Assembly: GCA_030123645.1 (NCBI GenBank) | Contig: JASJYE010000178.1 | Coordinates: 1 to 5,811, forward strand | DNA length: 5,811 nucleotides | Direction of reading: 5' to 3' | DNA from: Candidatus Hydrogenedentota bacterium | GTDB taxonomy: Bacteria; Hydrogenedentota; Hydrogenedentia; Hydrogenedentales; GCA-2746185 | Program-made: the position numbers and the translations under genes | In this document: in pieces, positions 1 to 5,811 of the stretch | Layout of the letters: each line of letters opens with the position of its first letter | Position numbering within the stretch: position 1 is the stretch's first letter | Notes under the pieces: generated by a model | The model's input: only the letters and a program-made list of their open reading frames with translations | The model's database searches: none | Told to the model about the DNA's origin: nothing

Positions 1-28
1 GACATATTCCAAACCGGTGGTTCCGGCC

Positions 29-54
29 CGTCTGCGCTCGTGCCTCGCTCCGCT
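29..54. repeat. GC-rich direct repeat, left copy
   Basis: This 26-base stretch matches 5780-5805 in the same orientation with a single mismatch (position 34 is G, position 5785 is T); the last 20 bases are identical. Internally it repeats the pentamer CGCTC. It lies in non-coding sequence downstream of the aminotransferase. A short inverted repeat, AAACC at 11-15 and GGTTT at 57-61, brackets it, which loosely recalls the longer inverted repeat around the right-hand copy. It could be a dispersed intergenic repeat. It does not look like part of a gene. Confidence 0.6.
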
Positions 55-70
55 GGGGTTTACTTTTGCA

Positions 71-92
71 GGGGCTCAAAAGTCCTTTTTTT
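71..92 (+). terminator. possible intrinsic terminator, plus strand
   Basis: GGGGCT at 71-76 can pair with AGTCCT at 81-86 around a CAAA loop. The stem has six pairs, including two G-T wobbles, and a run of seven T follows immediately (86-92, its first T also in the stem). The orientation fits the end of a plus-strand gene lying to the left of the window. The stem is short, so this is tentative. Read on the minus strand it lacks a T tract, so it does not serve as an obvious terminator for the aminotransferase gene that ends at 189. Confidence 0.3.
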
Positions 93-188
93 GCTCAGGG
101 AAGCTCGCGAGTGCAAATTGTTGACGTGCTCGATGTTAGCTGCCTTTCGCCAGCCAGACGTAGCGTTGCAGTTTTAGACTCTTCTGAA

Positions 189-1409
189 TTAGTTGGAGGT
201 GGTTGCCGGGATTTCCATATGGGGAATCTTGTCTGCGTTTGCGTAGGATTGTTTTGCCCGGGCGACGGCGATGCCTGATTCGATGGGCGCGCCGATGCCG
301 GTGAGGACGCTGTCCATTGCATCGAGGCAGAGGTAGACGTTTTTGGGATTTGAGGTATGGCCCATGAGGCCGATGCGCCATATTTTTCCGGCCATGGCGC
401 CGAGGCCTGCGCCGATCTCGAGGCTGTAGTCTTGGAGCAGCTTGCTTCGGACGGCGGCTTCGTCGGTCCCTTCGGGCACGGAGACGGCGTTGAGTTGCGG
501 GAGGCGATAGGGTTCCTCGACGACGAAGCTGAGGCCCATGGCCTCGAATCCGTCGCGCAGGGCGTTGTGGTTGCGGCGATGGCGTGCCCAGGCGTTTTCG
601 AGGCCCTCTTCTTGAAGCATCACGAGCGACTCGTTCAGGGCGTAGATGGCGTTGATGGGTGCGGTGTGGTGGTAGGCGCGCTTGCCTTCGCCTCCCCAGT
701 AGGACATGAGCAGACCGATGTCGAGGAACCAGCTTTGAACTTTGGTCTTCCGGTTGCGCACGACCTCGAGTGCGCGCTCGTTGAAACTGATGGGGGAGAG
801 GCCTGGGACGCAGGACAGGCATTTCTGTGTGCCGCTGTAGATGGCGTCGATGCCCCAGTCGTCCACCTTTACGGGCGTGCCGCCAAGGGCGGTTACTGTG
901 TCGACGATGGTCAGGCAGTCGTTGTCGTGGGCGAGTTTTACGAGCGCTTCGGTGTCGGACTCGGCCCCGGTAGAAGTCTCGGCCTGCACAAAGGCAAGGA
1001 TCTTCGCGTCGGGTGCGGCTTTGAGGGCATCTTCGACCTTGTTGGGGTCGACCGGCTCGCCCCATGCGTCCTCGACCATCACGGCGGTGGCGCCGCAACG
1101 CTCGACGTTCTCTTTCATGCGTCCGCCGAAGACGCCGTTCTGTGCGACGACGACTTTATCCCCGGGCTCGAGGAGGTTGACGAAACAGCACTCCATTCCG
1201 GCGGAACCCGGGGCGGAGACGGGAAAGGTCATTTCGTTTTTGGTCTGGAACGCGTATTGCAGGAGGGTTTTGACCTCGTCCATGAGCCGGATGAACTCGG
1301 GGTCGAGATGGCCGATGGTGTCGCGGGCCATGGCGGCGGTTACGCGCGGGTGAAGGTCTGAGGGGCCGGGACCCATGAGCGTGCGCCTTGGTGGATAGAA
1401 TGACGGCAT
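189..1409 (-). CDS. class V aminotransferase, alanine/serine-glyoxylate aminotransferase type
   Basis: A PLP-dependent fold-type I enzyme of 406 residues that should transfer an amino group to glyoxylate, giving glycine, with alanine (to pyruvate) or serine (to hydroxypyruvate) as donor. It is probably cytosolic, as no signal peptide or membrane segment is seen. Visible family features are the N-terminal GPGPSDL (13-19), the cofactor loop SAPGSAGME (65-73), ETSTG (144-148), the pyridine-nitrogen ligand Asp170 in VDTVTALGG, the Schiff-base Lys196 in SGTQKCLSC, and the carboxylate-binding Arg345 in WRIGLMG. The Asp-Lys spacing of 26 equals that of human AGXT (D183, K209). Phe94 replaces the PLP-stacking Trp of the human enzyme. 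The C-terminus runs about 25 residues beyond the usual end. The start is supported by AAGGA six bases upstream (1416-1420). It is the third gene after aceB and aceA, which makes glyoxylate the likely substrate. The preferred amino donor cannot be read from the sequence; a ureidoglycine-glyoxylate aminotransferase is a less likely alternative. Confidence 0.9.
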   Translation of the reverse strand: MPSFYPPRRTLMGPGPSDLHPRVTAAMARDTIGHLDPEFIRLMDEVKTLLQYAFQTKNEMTFPVSAPGSAGMECCFVNLLEPGDKVVVAQNGVFGGRMKENVERCGATAVMVEDAWGEPVDPNKVEDALKAAPDAKILAFVQAETSTGAESDTEALVKLAHDNDCLTIVDTVTALGGTPVKVDDWGIDAIYSGTQKCLSCVPGLSPISFNERALEVVRNRKTKVQSWFLDIGLLMSYWGGEGKRAYHHTAPINAIYALNESLVMLQEEGLENAWARHRRNHNALRDGFEAMGLSFVVEEPYRLPQLNAVSVPEGTDEAAVRSKLLQDYSLEIGAGLGAMAGKIWRIGLMGHTSNPKNVYLCLDAMDSVLTGIGAPIESGIAVARAKQSYANADKIPHMEIPATTSN

Positions 1410-1439
1410 GGCTGTTCCTTAATGTAGTAATAGAAAGTA

Positions 1440-1476
1440 CGATTTTCCCGGCGACGCATTGGCGCCGGGAAAATCG
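1440..1476 (-). terminator. strong stem-loop between aceA and the aminotransferase gene
   Basis: Positions 1440-1453 and 1463-1476 are perfectly complementary over 14 bp and enclose a nine-base loop. On the minus-strand transcript the stem begins 24 bases after the aceA stop codon. It is followed by a moderately T-rich stretch (TACTTTCTATTACT) rather than a clean T tract. It may be a leaky terminator, or a 3' stabilising or processing structure that lowers aminotransferase expression relative to aceBA. On the plus strand no T tract follows, so a role there is unlikely. The fold is certain as a base-pairing pattern; the function is inferred. Confidence 0.6.
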
Positions 1477-1500
1477 CTTGGTTAACGCCAGGGCGTCAGT

Positions 1501-2841
1501 CTAATTGAATTGCGCTTCTTCTGTCGAGCCTGCCATGGCGCCGAGTTCGCTGCCGCCGGGCGTCACGGCGTTGATGACGCGGTCGTAGTAGCCAGCACCG
1601 ACGAAGCTCTGGTGGCTCGTGGCCATATAGCCGCTTTCGTTTTCATGCTTGAACTCTTCGTCTTGGAAATCGGCGTAGGCGGCCATCCCGCGATCGCGGT
1701 ATTGGCGCGCGAGGTTGAACATGCCGAGGTTGAGGGCGTGGAATCCGGCCAGCGTGACGAACTGGAATTTGTAACCCATCGCGGCGAGTTCACGCTGGAA
1801 CTTTTCGATGGTGTCCTCGCTGAGATGGCGCTTCCAGTTGAAGGAGGGCGAGCAGTTGTAGCTGAGCAACTTGTCCGGGTACTCGCTCCTTATCGCCTCG
1901 GCGAAGGTCTTCGCCTGTTCGAGATCGGGCACGGAAGTTTCGCACCAGATCATGTCGGCGTAGGGCGCGTAGGCCAGGCCGCGCGCGATGGCTGACTCTA
2001 TGCCGCCGCGGATTCGGTAGAAGCCTTCCGGGGTGCGCTCGCCGGATACGATAAACTCGCGGTCGCGTTCATCGATATCGCTCGTGAGCAGCGTGGCGGC
2101 GTCTGCGTCGGTCCGCGCGATAAGCAGCGTGGGTACGCCGCAGATATCTGCGGAGAAGCGTGCCGCGATGAGTTTGGTAATGAACTCTTGCGTCGGCACC
2201 AGGACCTTGCCGCCCATGTGGCCGCATTTCTTCGCTGAAGAGAGCTGGTCCTCGAAGTGGACGCCTGCGGCGCCCGCCTCGATCATTTGCTTCATGAGTT
2301 CGAAGGCGTTGAGGGGGCCGCCGAAGCCGGCTTCGGCGTCTGCGACGATGGGCGCGAACCAGTAGGGCCCGTTCTTCCTGCCGTCGAGGACCTGGATCTG
2401 GTCGGCGCGGCGCAGGGCGTTGTTGATGCGCTTGACCACCGCCGGGACGCTGTTGGCGGGGTAGAGGCTCTGGTCGGGGTACATCTCACCGGCGAGGTTC
2501 GCGTCCGCGGCGACCTGCCAGCCGCTGAGGTAGATTGCCTTCAATCCCGCCTCGATTTGCTGGATGGCTTGGTTGCCCGTGAGCGCCCCGAGCGCGTGGA
2601 TGTAGTCTTCGGTTTGGATCAACTTCCAGAGGCGGGCGGCGCCGGCCTGCGCGAAGGTGTATTCGATCCGAAGCGTTCCGCGGGCCTTCAGCACTTCCTT
2701 TACGGAGTAGGGGCGTGTCACACCCTTCCAGCGCGGGTCGTTGTCCCAAAGATCCTGGATGTGCTCGACCTTCTCGGGATCGATCCGGTGGCTCAGCATT
2801 CTGGCTTCGTATTCATCTGCCCGCTCTTCAATCGTTGCCAT
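1501..2841 (-). CDS. aceA: isocitrate lyase (class I)
   Basis: Cleaves isocitrate to succinate and glyoxylate with Mg2+, the first step of the glyoxylate bypass. It is 446 residues long, close to the E. coli enzyme (434), and forms a TIM-barrel tetramer in known members. The signature KKCGHM lies at 204-209 with catalytic Cys206. Other expected elements are SGWQVA (106-111), the metal-site loop VADAEAGFGG with Asp168, HFEDQL (195-200), WCETS (299-303) and the substrate loop NCSPSFNW (329-336). The sequence TSDIDERDREFI followed by GERTPEGF is typical of the bacterial AceA subgroup and argues against methylisocitrate lyase, which is much shorter. The start is fixed by GGAGG at 2851-2855, nine bases before the ATG. 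The 85-base gap after aceB shows no terminator, so co-transcription is likely. No key residue is missing. Confidence 0.97.
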   Translation of the reverse strand: MATIEERADEYEARMLSHRIDPEKVEHIQDLWDNDPRWKGVTRPYSVKEVLKARGTLRIEYTFAQAGAARLWKLIQTEDYIHALGALTGNQAIQQIEAGLKAIYLSGWQVAADANLAGEMYPDQSLYPANSVPAVVKRINNALRRADQIQVLDGRKNGPYWFAPIVADAEAGFGGPLNAFELMKQMIEAGAAGVHFEDQLSSAKKCGHMGGKVLVPTQEFITKLIAARFSADICGVPTLLIARTDADAATLLTSDIDERDREFIVSGERTPEGFYRIRGGIESAIARGLAYAPYADMIWCETSVPDLEQAKTFAEAIRSEYPDKLLSYNCSPSFNWKRHLSEDTIEKFQRELAAMGYKFQFVTLAGFHALNLGMFNLARQYRDRGMAAYADFQDEEFKHENESGYMATSHQSFVGAGYYDRVINAVTPGGSELGAMAGSTEEAQFN

Positions 2842-2926
2842 TTCTTGTTACCTCCACAAACGTTGTTCTTGGCTGGTACGCAGTACGCGCCCTTCCTCAA
2901 TCTCCCAAGAGTAATTCACAGTTGTC

Positions 2927-4534
2927 CTAATCCAAGTTTTCATAAGCGCGTAAGGTCAGAAACTCTTCGAGCTCGTCGTTCGAGATGATCTTGTCGAAGA
3001 GGTCTCTGGCGAGTTCGTATTTCCCGTTGTTGTAGACGTCCTCGCCGACGGCCTCTTTGATCTTTTGCACTTCCTCTTCGAGCATCTCGTGGAACATGCC
3101 GAGGGTGACCTTTCGGCCGTCTTTCAGGATGCCCTTCGGGTGGCGTATCCACTGCCAAATTTGTGTACGCGAGATCTCCGCTGTCGCCGCGTCCTCCATG
3201 AGGTTGTACAGCGGCACACAGCCGTTGCCCCGCAACCAGGCTTCCATGTACTGGATGCCGACGCTGATATTCGTGCGCAGGCCCGCCTCTGTAATGTCGC
3301 CTTCCGGCACCGTCAACAGGTCCTCCGCTGTGATATTGACGTCTTCGCGGAGCTTGTCTATCTGGTTTGGCTTATCGCCCAAGACGGCGTCGAATTCCTC
3401 AAAAGCGATCGCGACAAGGCCTGGATGCGCGACCCATGTCCCGTCGTGGCCGTCAGCGGCCTCGCGGCGCTTGTCTTCGCGGGCCTTCTGGAGCGCGGCC
3501 TCGTTGGCTTCCGGGTCGTTCTTGATGGGGATTTGCGCCGCCATGCCGCCGACGGCGTGCGTGCCACGCCGATGGCAGGTCTTGATGGCCAGCAGCGAAT
3601 AGGAGTGCATGAAGTGCTTGGTCATGGTGATTTCTGCGCGGTCGGGCAGGATAAACTCGGGGTTCTTTTGCAGGCGCTTAATTACGCTGAAGATGTAGTC
3701 CCAACGGCCGCAATTGAGCCCCGCCATGTGCTCGCGGAGCTCGTAGATAATCTCGTCCATCTGAAAGGCCGCCAGGATGGTTTCGATCAAGACCGTCGCC
3801 TTGATGGTGCCTCGGGCTACGCCGAGCAGATCCTGCGCTTTGATAAAGATGTCGTTCCACAGCCGCGCCTCGAGGTAATGCTCCATCTTTGGCAGATAGA
3901 AGTAGGGGCCCGTGCCACGCTTTTTGAGTTCTTCGTGGTTGTGGAAGAAGTAGAGCGCGAAGTCGAAGATGCCGCCTGAGATGGGCTTGCCGTCCAAGGT
4001 GACGTGCTTTTCGTCGAGGTGCCAGCCGCGCGGGCGTACGTGGAGCACTGCCGTCTGCGGGTTCAAGCGGTACTCTTTGCCCTGGGGGTTGGTGAATTCG
4101 ATGCTGCGGTGAACGGCGTCGCGCAGGTTGATCTGGCCCTCAAGGAGACCGTCCCAGGTGGGGGAGTGGGAGTCCTCGAAATCGGCCATGAACATCTTCG
4201 TGCCCGAGTTTAGCGCGTTGATGACCATCTTGCGGTCAACCGGCCCGGTAATTTCCACGCGACGGTCCAAGAGGTCTTGCGGCAGCGGCGCACACTTCCA
4301 GTCGCCGTCGCGGATCTCCTTGGTCTCCGGAAGAAAGTGGGGGAGCGCGCCCGCGTCGAGCGCCGCCTGGGTCTCGCGCCTGCGAAGAAAAATCTCGCTC
4401 CGGCGCTCCCTGAACTCCCGGATGAGCGTGGCCAGGAAGGCGAGTGCTTCGGGGGTCAGGATTTTGGCGAATTCATCGCTAACGGGGGCATGTATCTCCA
4501 GTTTATCGAGTTGTAGTGTCGTGGCGTTTGTCAT
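2927..4534 (-). CDS. aceB: malate synthase A
   Basis: Condenses glyoxylate with acetyl-CoA to give malate and CoA, the second step of the glyoxylate bypass. The protein has 535 residues, matching the A-type enzyme (E. coli AceB 533) and not the roughly 720-residue G type. The family signature is at 267-282 (REHMAGLNCGRWDYIF). The predicted Mg2+ ligands are Glu251 in LIETILA and Asp279 in RWDY. The glyoxylate-binding arginine is in HVRPRGW (165-171), and the catalytic base is Asp448 in NLMEDAATAEISR. GHDGTWVAHPG (362-372) is also typical. It is the first gene of the minus-strand unit. AAGGA at 4545-4549, ten bases before the ATG, supports the start. There is no N-terminal targeting sequence. 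The aceB-aceA order equals that of the enterobacterial aceBAK operon, but with no aceK following. Confidence 0.97.
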   Translation of the reverse strand: MTNATTLQLDKLEIHAPVSDEFAKILTPEALAFLATLIREFRERRSEIFLRRRETQAALDAGALPHFLPETKEIRDGDWKCAPLPQDLLDRRVEITGPVDRKMVINALNSGTKMFMADFEDSHSPTWDGLLEGQINLRDAVHRSIEFTNPQGKEYRLNPQTAVLHVRPRGWHLDEKHVTLDGKPISGGIFDFALYFFHNHEELKKRGTGPYFYLPKMEHYLEARLWNDIFIKAQDLLGVARGTIKATVLIETILAAFQMDEIIYELREHMAGLNCGRWDYIFSVIKRLQKNPEFILPDRAEITMTKHFMHSYSLLAIKTCHRRGTHAVGGMAAQIPIKNDPEANEAALQKAREDKRREAADGHDGTWVAHPGLVAIAFEEFDAVLGDKPNQIDKLREDVNITAEDLLTVPEGDITEAGLRTNISVGIQYMEAWLRGNGCVPLYNLMEDAATAEISRTQIWQWIRHPKGILKDGRKVTLGMFHEMLEEEVQKIKEAVGEDVYNNGKYELARDLFDKIISNDELEEFLTLRAYENLD

Positions 4535-4635
4535 TGCGCTATAGTCCTTATGTTTTCTTGGCTTATTACTTAGCCGTCCAGTACGATGCTGATTAGGCCT
4601 TCCATTTTTAAGAATGTCTCAGGGTACACGGGAGG

Positions 4636-4663
4636 GTAGTATTGTGCAAGGCAATTGTTTCAA
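4636..4663 (-). promoter_or_regulatory. aceB: possible aceB promoter
   Basis: On the minus strand TTGAAA (4658-4663) matches five of six bases of the -35 consensus. It is followed after 16 bases by TACTAC (4636-4641), a poor -10. A weak -10 would fit an activator-dependent promoter, and the inverted repeat at 4641-4655 falls within the spacer. It would give a leader of about 95 bases before aceB. This is tentative; no better minus-strand hexamer pair was found in 4535-4753. Confidence 0.22.
4641..4655. promoter_or_regulatory. candidate LysR-type operator 1 (T-N11-A dyad)
   Basis: ATTG at 4641-4644 and CAAT at 4652-4655 form an inverted repeat with a seven-base spacer. The inner T4642 and A4654 give the T-N11-A arrangement typical of LysR-family recognition sites. 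It lies between the divergent aceB and regulator genes, where such sites are usually found. The arms are short, so this is a candidate only. Confidence 0.4.
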
Positions 4664-4676
4664 TGGTTATCATTGA
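4660..4676. promoter_or_regulatory. candidate operator 2 (6-bp inverted repeat)
   Basis: TCAATG at 4660-4665 and CATTGA at 4671-4676 are perfect 6-bp arms around GTTAT. The centre is 20 bp from that of operator 1, about two helical turns, so a regulator bound at both would sit on the same DNA face. It overlaps the TTGACA hexamer at 4673-4678, as expected for an autorepressing site, and also the -35-like hexamer proposed for aceB. Confidence 0.4.
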
Positions 4677-4701
4677 CATTTTGAATATAATCTGCTTCAA
4701 T
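4673..4701 (+). promoter_or_regulatory. possible promoter of the LysR-type regulator
   Basis: A perfect -35 consensus TTGACA (4673-4678) is followed after 17 bases by TTCAAT (4696-4701), which matches four of six -10 bases. An alternative is the perfect TATAAT at 4686-4691, but it lies only seven bases after TTGACA and has no good -35 of its own. Either would start transcription 45-60 bases before the regulator ATG. Overlap with the dyads suggests autoregulation. Confidence 0.4.
4681..4700. promoter_or_regulatory. candidate operator 3 (TTGAA/TTCAA dyad)
   Basis: TTGAA at 4681-4685 and TTCAA at 4696-4700 form an inverted repeat with a ten-base spacer that contains a TATAAT sequence. Its centre is about 22 bp from that of operator 2. 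It overlaps the proposed regulator promoter. It is AT-rich, so chance occurrence is more likely than for the other two. Confidence 0.25.
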
Positions 4702-4753
4702 ACTGGTCGTAGGATGCTTTTTTAGGTATCGTGTACTGTATAGGAGACCGCCC

Positions 4754-5692
4754 ATGGCAAAGCGTTCGATTCGTTATAAACATAATCGGTTGCAGCAGTT
4801 ACGTGGTTTTTACTACGCGGCTCAGAACGGGAGCATTTCACGGGCGGCGGAGAAGATGTACCTGAGTCAGCCGTCGGTTTCGCTTCAAATTCAGGCCTTA
4901 GAGCGCGAATTCGATGCGAAACTCTTTGACCGGAACGGGCCGAAGATCGAGCTGACGCACGATGGGGAGATTCTTTTCGAGCTGGCGCAGCCGCTCGTGG
5001 ACGGGTTCAGCTCTCTGGAGGAGAGCTTTCAGGCGAGGCGGGACTCGATTGAGCGGGGGCGCCTTGAGATCGCGGCCGGGGGCTCGACGATTCAGTATGT
5101 GTTACCGAGTTTTGTGGAGCGTTTCGTAAACGCGCATGCCGGCGTCGATCTGCGGCTGCGCAACGTCACCGGTCGCGAGGGTTTGGAACTTCTGCGTGCG
5201 GGGGAAGTCGATTTCTGTGTGGGGCCGATGCTCGATACCCCAGAGGACATCGACTTTCATCCGATCGTAGCGTATGAGCCGATTCTGATCACGACGAAGG
5301 GTCATCCTTTGGCCAAGCGTAAGAAGGTCTTGCCGCGTCACATTAGTAAGTATCCGCTCATCCTGCCGCCGCGGCATTTGAGCACCTGGCGTCAGGTCGA
5401 GTATGTGTTTACGCAGGAGAATCTGAATTACGAGGTGCGCCTCGAGGTAGGCGGCTGGGAAGTCATCAAGAAGTATGTCGAGATTGGGCTTGGGGTCTCG
5501 ATTGTGATGAGCATTTGTATCACCGGGACCGAGAACCTCGAGGTCATTCCAGTCGGAGATTATTTTCCGCGCCGGACCTACGGCGTGGTATGGCGCAGGA
5601 ACAGGCAGTTGTCGCCTCAGGCGCTGGGCTTTATCGAGATCATGGATCCTGGGCTCGCGGCCCAGTGGGAAAACGCTAAGGGAGGCGGCTAA
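4754..5692 (+). CDS. LysR-type transcriptional regulator, CysB-like
   Basis: A 312-residue DNA-binding regulator with the standard LysR layout. A winged helix-turn-helix occupies about residues 12-72, with the recognition region SISRAAEKMYLSQPSVSLQIQ at 27-47 (21 residues, given here only as landmarks: SISRAA, LSQPSVS). A linker helix spans about 72-102, and an effector-binding domain runs from GRLEIAAGG (102) to about residue 300. The effector domain opening IAAGGSTIQYVLP aligns with the CysB segment that carries the sulfate-binding threonines, but these positions appear to be Gly109 and Ser111 here. A different ligand is therefore likely. The start is supported by AGGAG at 4742-4746, seven bases before the ATG. 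It is divergent from aceB with a 219-base shared regulatory region, so control of the glyoxylate genes and of itself is the natural inference. The effector, and whether it activates or represses, cannot be read from the sequence. Confidence 0.9.
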   Translation: MAKRSIRYKHNRLQQLRGFYYAAQNGSISRAAEKMYLSQPSVSLQIQALEREFDAKLFDRNGPKIELTHDGEILFELAQPLVDGFSSLEESFQARRDSIERGRLEIAAGGSTIQYVLPSFVERFVNAHAGVDLRLRNVTGREGLELLRAGEVDFCVGPMLDTPEDIDFHPIVAYEPILITTKGHPLAKRKKVLPRHISKYPLILPPRHLSTWRQVEYVFTQENLNYEVRLEVGGWEVIKKYVEIGLGVSIVMSICITGTENLEVIPVGDYFPRRTYGVVWRRNRQLSPQALGFIEIMDPGLAAQWENAKGGG

Positions 5693-5757
5693 GGCGGCAC
5701 TTTTTTCGTAAGCGTTCAGGTCCATGGAGGGTCGCAAATGCGGGGTTTTCGCGGCAG

Positions 5758-5811
5758 GACGCAAGAAAAGGGACAGACACGTCTTCGCTCGTGCCTCGCT
5801 CCGCTTGCGTC
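5758..5811. repeat. inverted-repeat-bounded intergenic element, right edge
   Basis: GACGCAAG at 5758-5765 is perfectly complementary to CTTGCGTC at 5804-5811. These arms enclose 38 bases that begin AAAAGGGACAGACAC, contain the small dyad AGAC/GTCT (5775-5778, 5781-5784), and end in the GC-rich direct repeat. It resembles a REP-like palindromic unit of the kind mobilised in trans by REP-associated tyrosine transposases. That assignment is an impression from the GGGACAGACAC string and the fold. The window ends exactly at the outer arm, so the element may extend further. Confidence 0.5.
5780..5805. repeat. GC-rich direct repeat, right copy
   Basis: Second copy of the 26-base repeat found at 29-54, in the same orientation and with one mismatch. 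It forms the right half of the inverted-repeat element at the window edge. The two copies bracket the complete four-gene locus at a distance of about 5.75 kb. Confidence 0.6.

Noticed and set aside
66..278. Small plus-strand open frame of 70 codons at the left end
   Set aside because: It overlaps the terminator-like hairpin and the 3' end of the aminotransferase, and shows no ribosome-binding site or domain.
136..1098. Minus-strand open frame of 320 codons, rich in arginine and proline
   Set aside because: It is a frame-shifted shadow of the aminotransferase with extreme arginine content and no family features.
357..1361. Long plus-strand open frame of 334 codons
   Set aside because: It lies entirely antisense to the aminotransferase, has no recognisable domain, and is explained by GC-rich third positions of the real gene.
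2257..2988. Plus-strand open frame of 243 codons
   Set aside because: It is antisense to aceA and the aceB end, with composition typical of a GC-rich shadow.
3065..3979. Plus-strand open frame of 304 codons
   Set aside because: It is antisense to aceB; no domain or convincing ribosome-binding site supports it.
4673..4691. TTGACA followed by TATAAT as one ideal promoter
   Set aside because: The two consensus hexamers are only seven bases apart, far below the usual 16-18, so they cannot serve as a pair.
5701..5706. Run of six T after the LysR-type stop codon, as a terminator
   Set aside because: The GC-rich sequence before it (GGCGGC repeats) has no complementary partner, so no stem forms.
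5102..5764. Minus-strand open frame of 220 codons
   Set aside because: It is mostly antisense to the LysR-type gene and runs into the repeat region; nothing in the translation is recognisable.

Overview
The window comes from a GC-rich bacterial chromosome, shown by the strong G/C bias at third codon positions and the long antisense shadow frames that this produces. It holds one compact, intact metabolic locus. Three genes lie head to tail on the minus strand: malate synthase A (aceB), class I isocitrate lyase (aceA) and a class V glyoxylate aminotransferase. A LysR-type regulator is transcribed divergently on the plus strand. All four genes have good Shine-Dalgarno sequences, complete family-typical lengths and intact catalytic residues. 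The phylum cannot be fixed from the sequence. The repeat-like element at the right edge resembles interspersed palindromic repeats found in many Gram-negative genomes, but this is only an impression.

Layout from left to right. Positions 1-188 are non-coding and hold a GC-rich repeat copy (29-54) and a terminator-like hairpin with a T tract on the plus strand (71-92). Positions 189-1409 (minus) encode the aminotransferase. The 91-base gap at 1410-1500 contains a perfect 14-bp stem-loop. Positions 1501-2841 (minus) are aceA. The 85-base gap at 2842-2926 carries only the aceA ribosome-binding site. Positions 2927-4534 (minus) are aceB. The divergent intergenic region 4535-4753 is visibly AT-rich and carries promoter-like hexamers and three inverted repeats spaced about two helical turns apart. 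Positions 4754-5692 (plus) are the LysR-type regulator. Positions 5693-5811 are non-coding and end in a repeat element bounded by 8-bp inverted repeats, which contains a second copy of the left-hand repeat.

How the genes work together. Isocitrate lyase splits isocitrate to succinate and glyoxylate. Malate synthase condenses glyoxylate with acetyl-CoA to malate. The aminotransferase can divert glyoxylate to glycine. The three-gene unit therefore covers production of glyoxylate and its two main exits, as expected for growth on acetate, fatty acids or other C2 precursors. The divergent LysR-type protein is the natural candidate regulator, in place of the IclR repressor that controls aceBAK in E. 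coli. No aceK (isocitrate dehydrogenase kinase/phosphatase) is present in the window.

I see no wholly unknown system here. The points worth following are the operon composition, the probable LysR control with its dyad array, the hairpin between aceA and the aminotransferase, and the matching repeats at the two ends of the locus.
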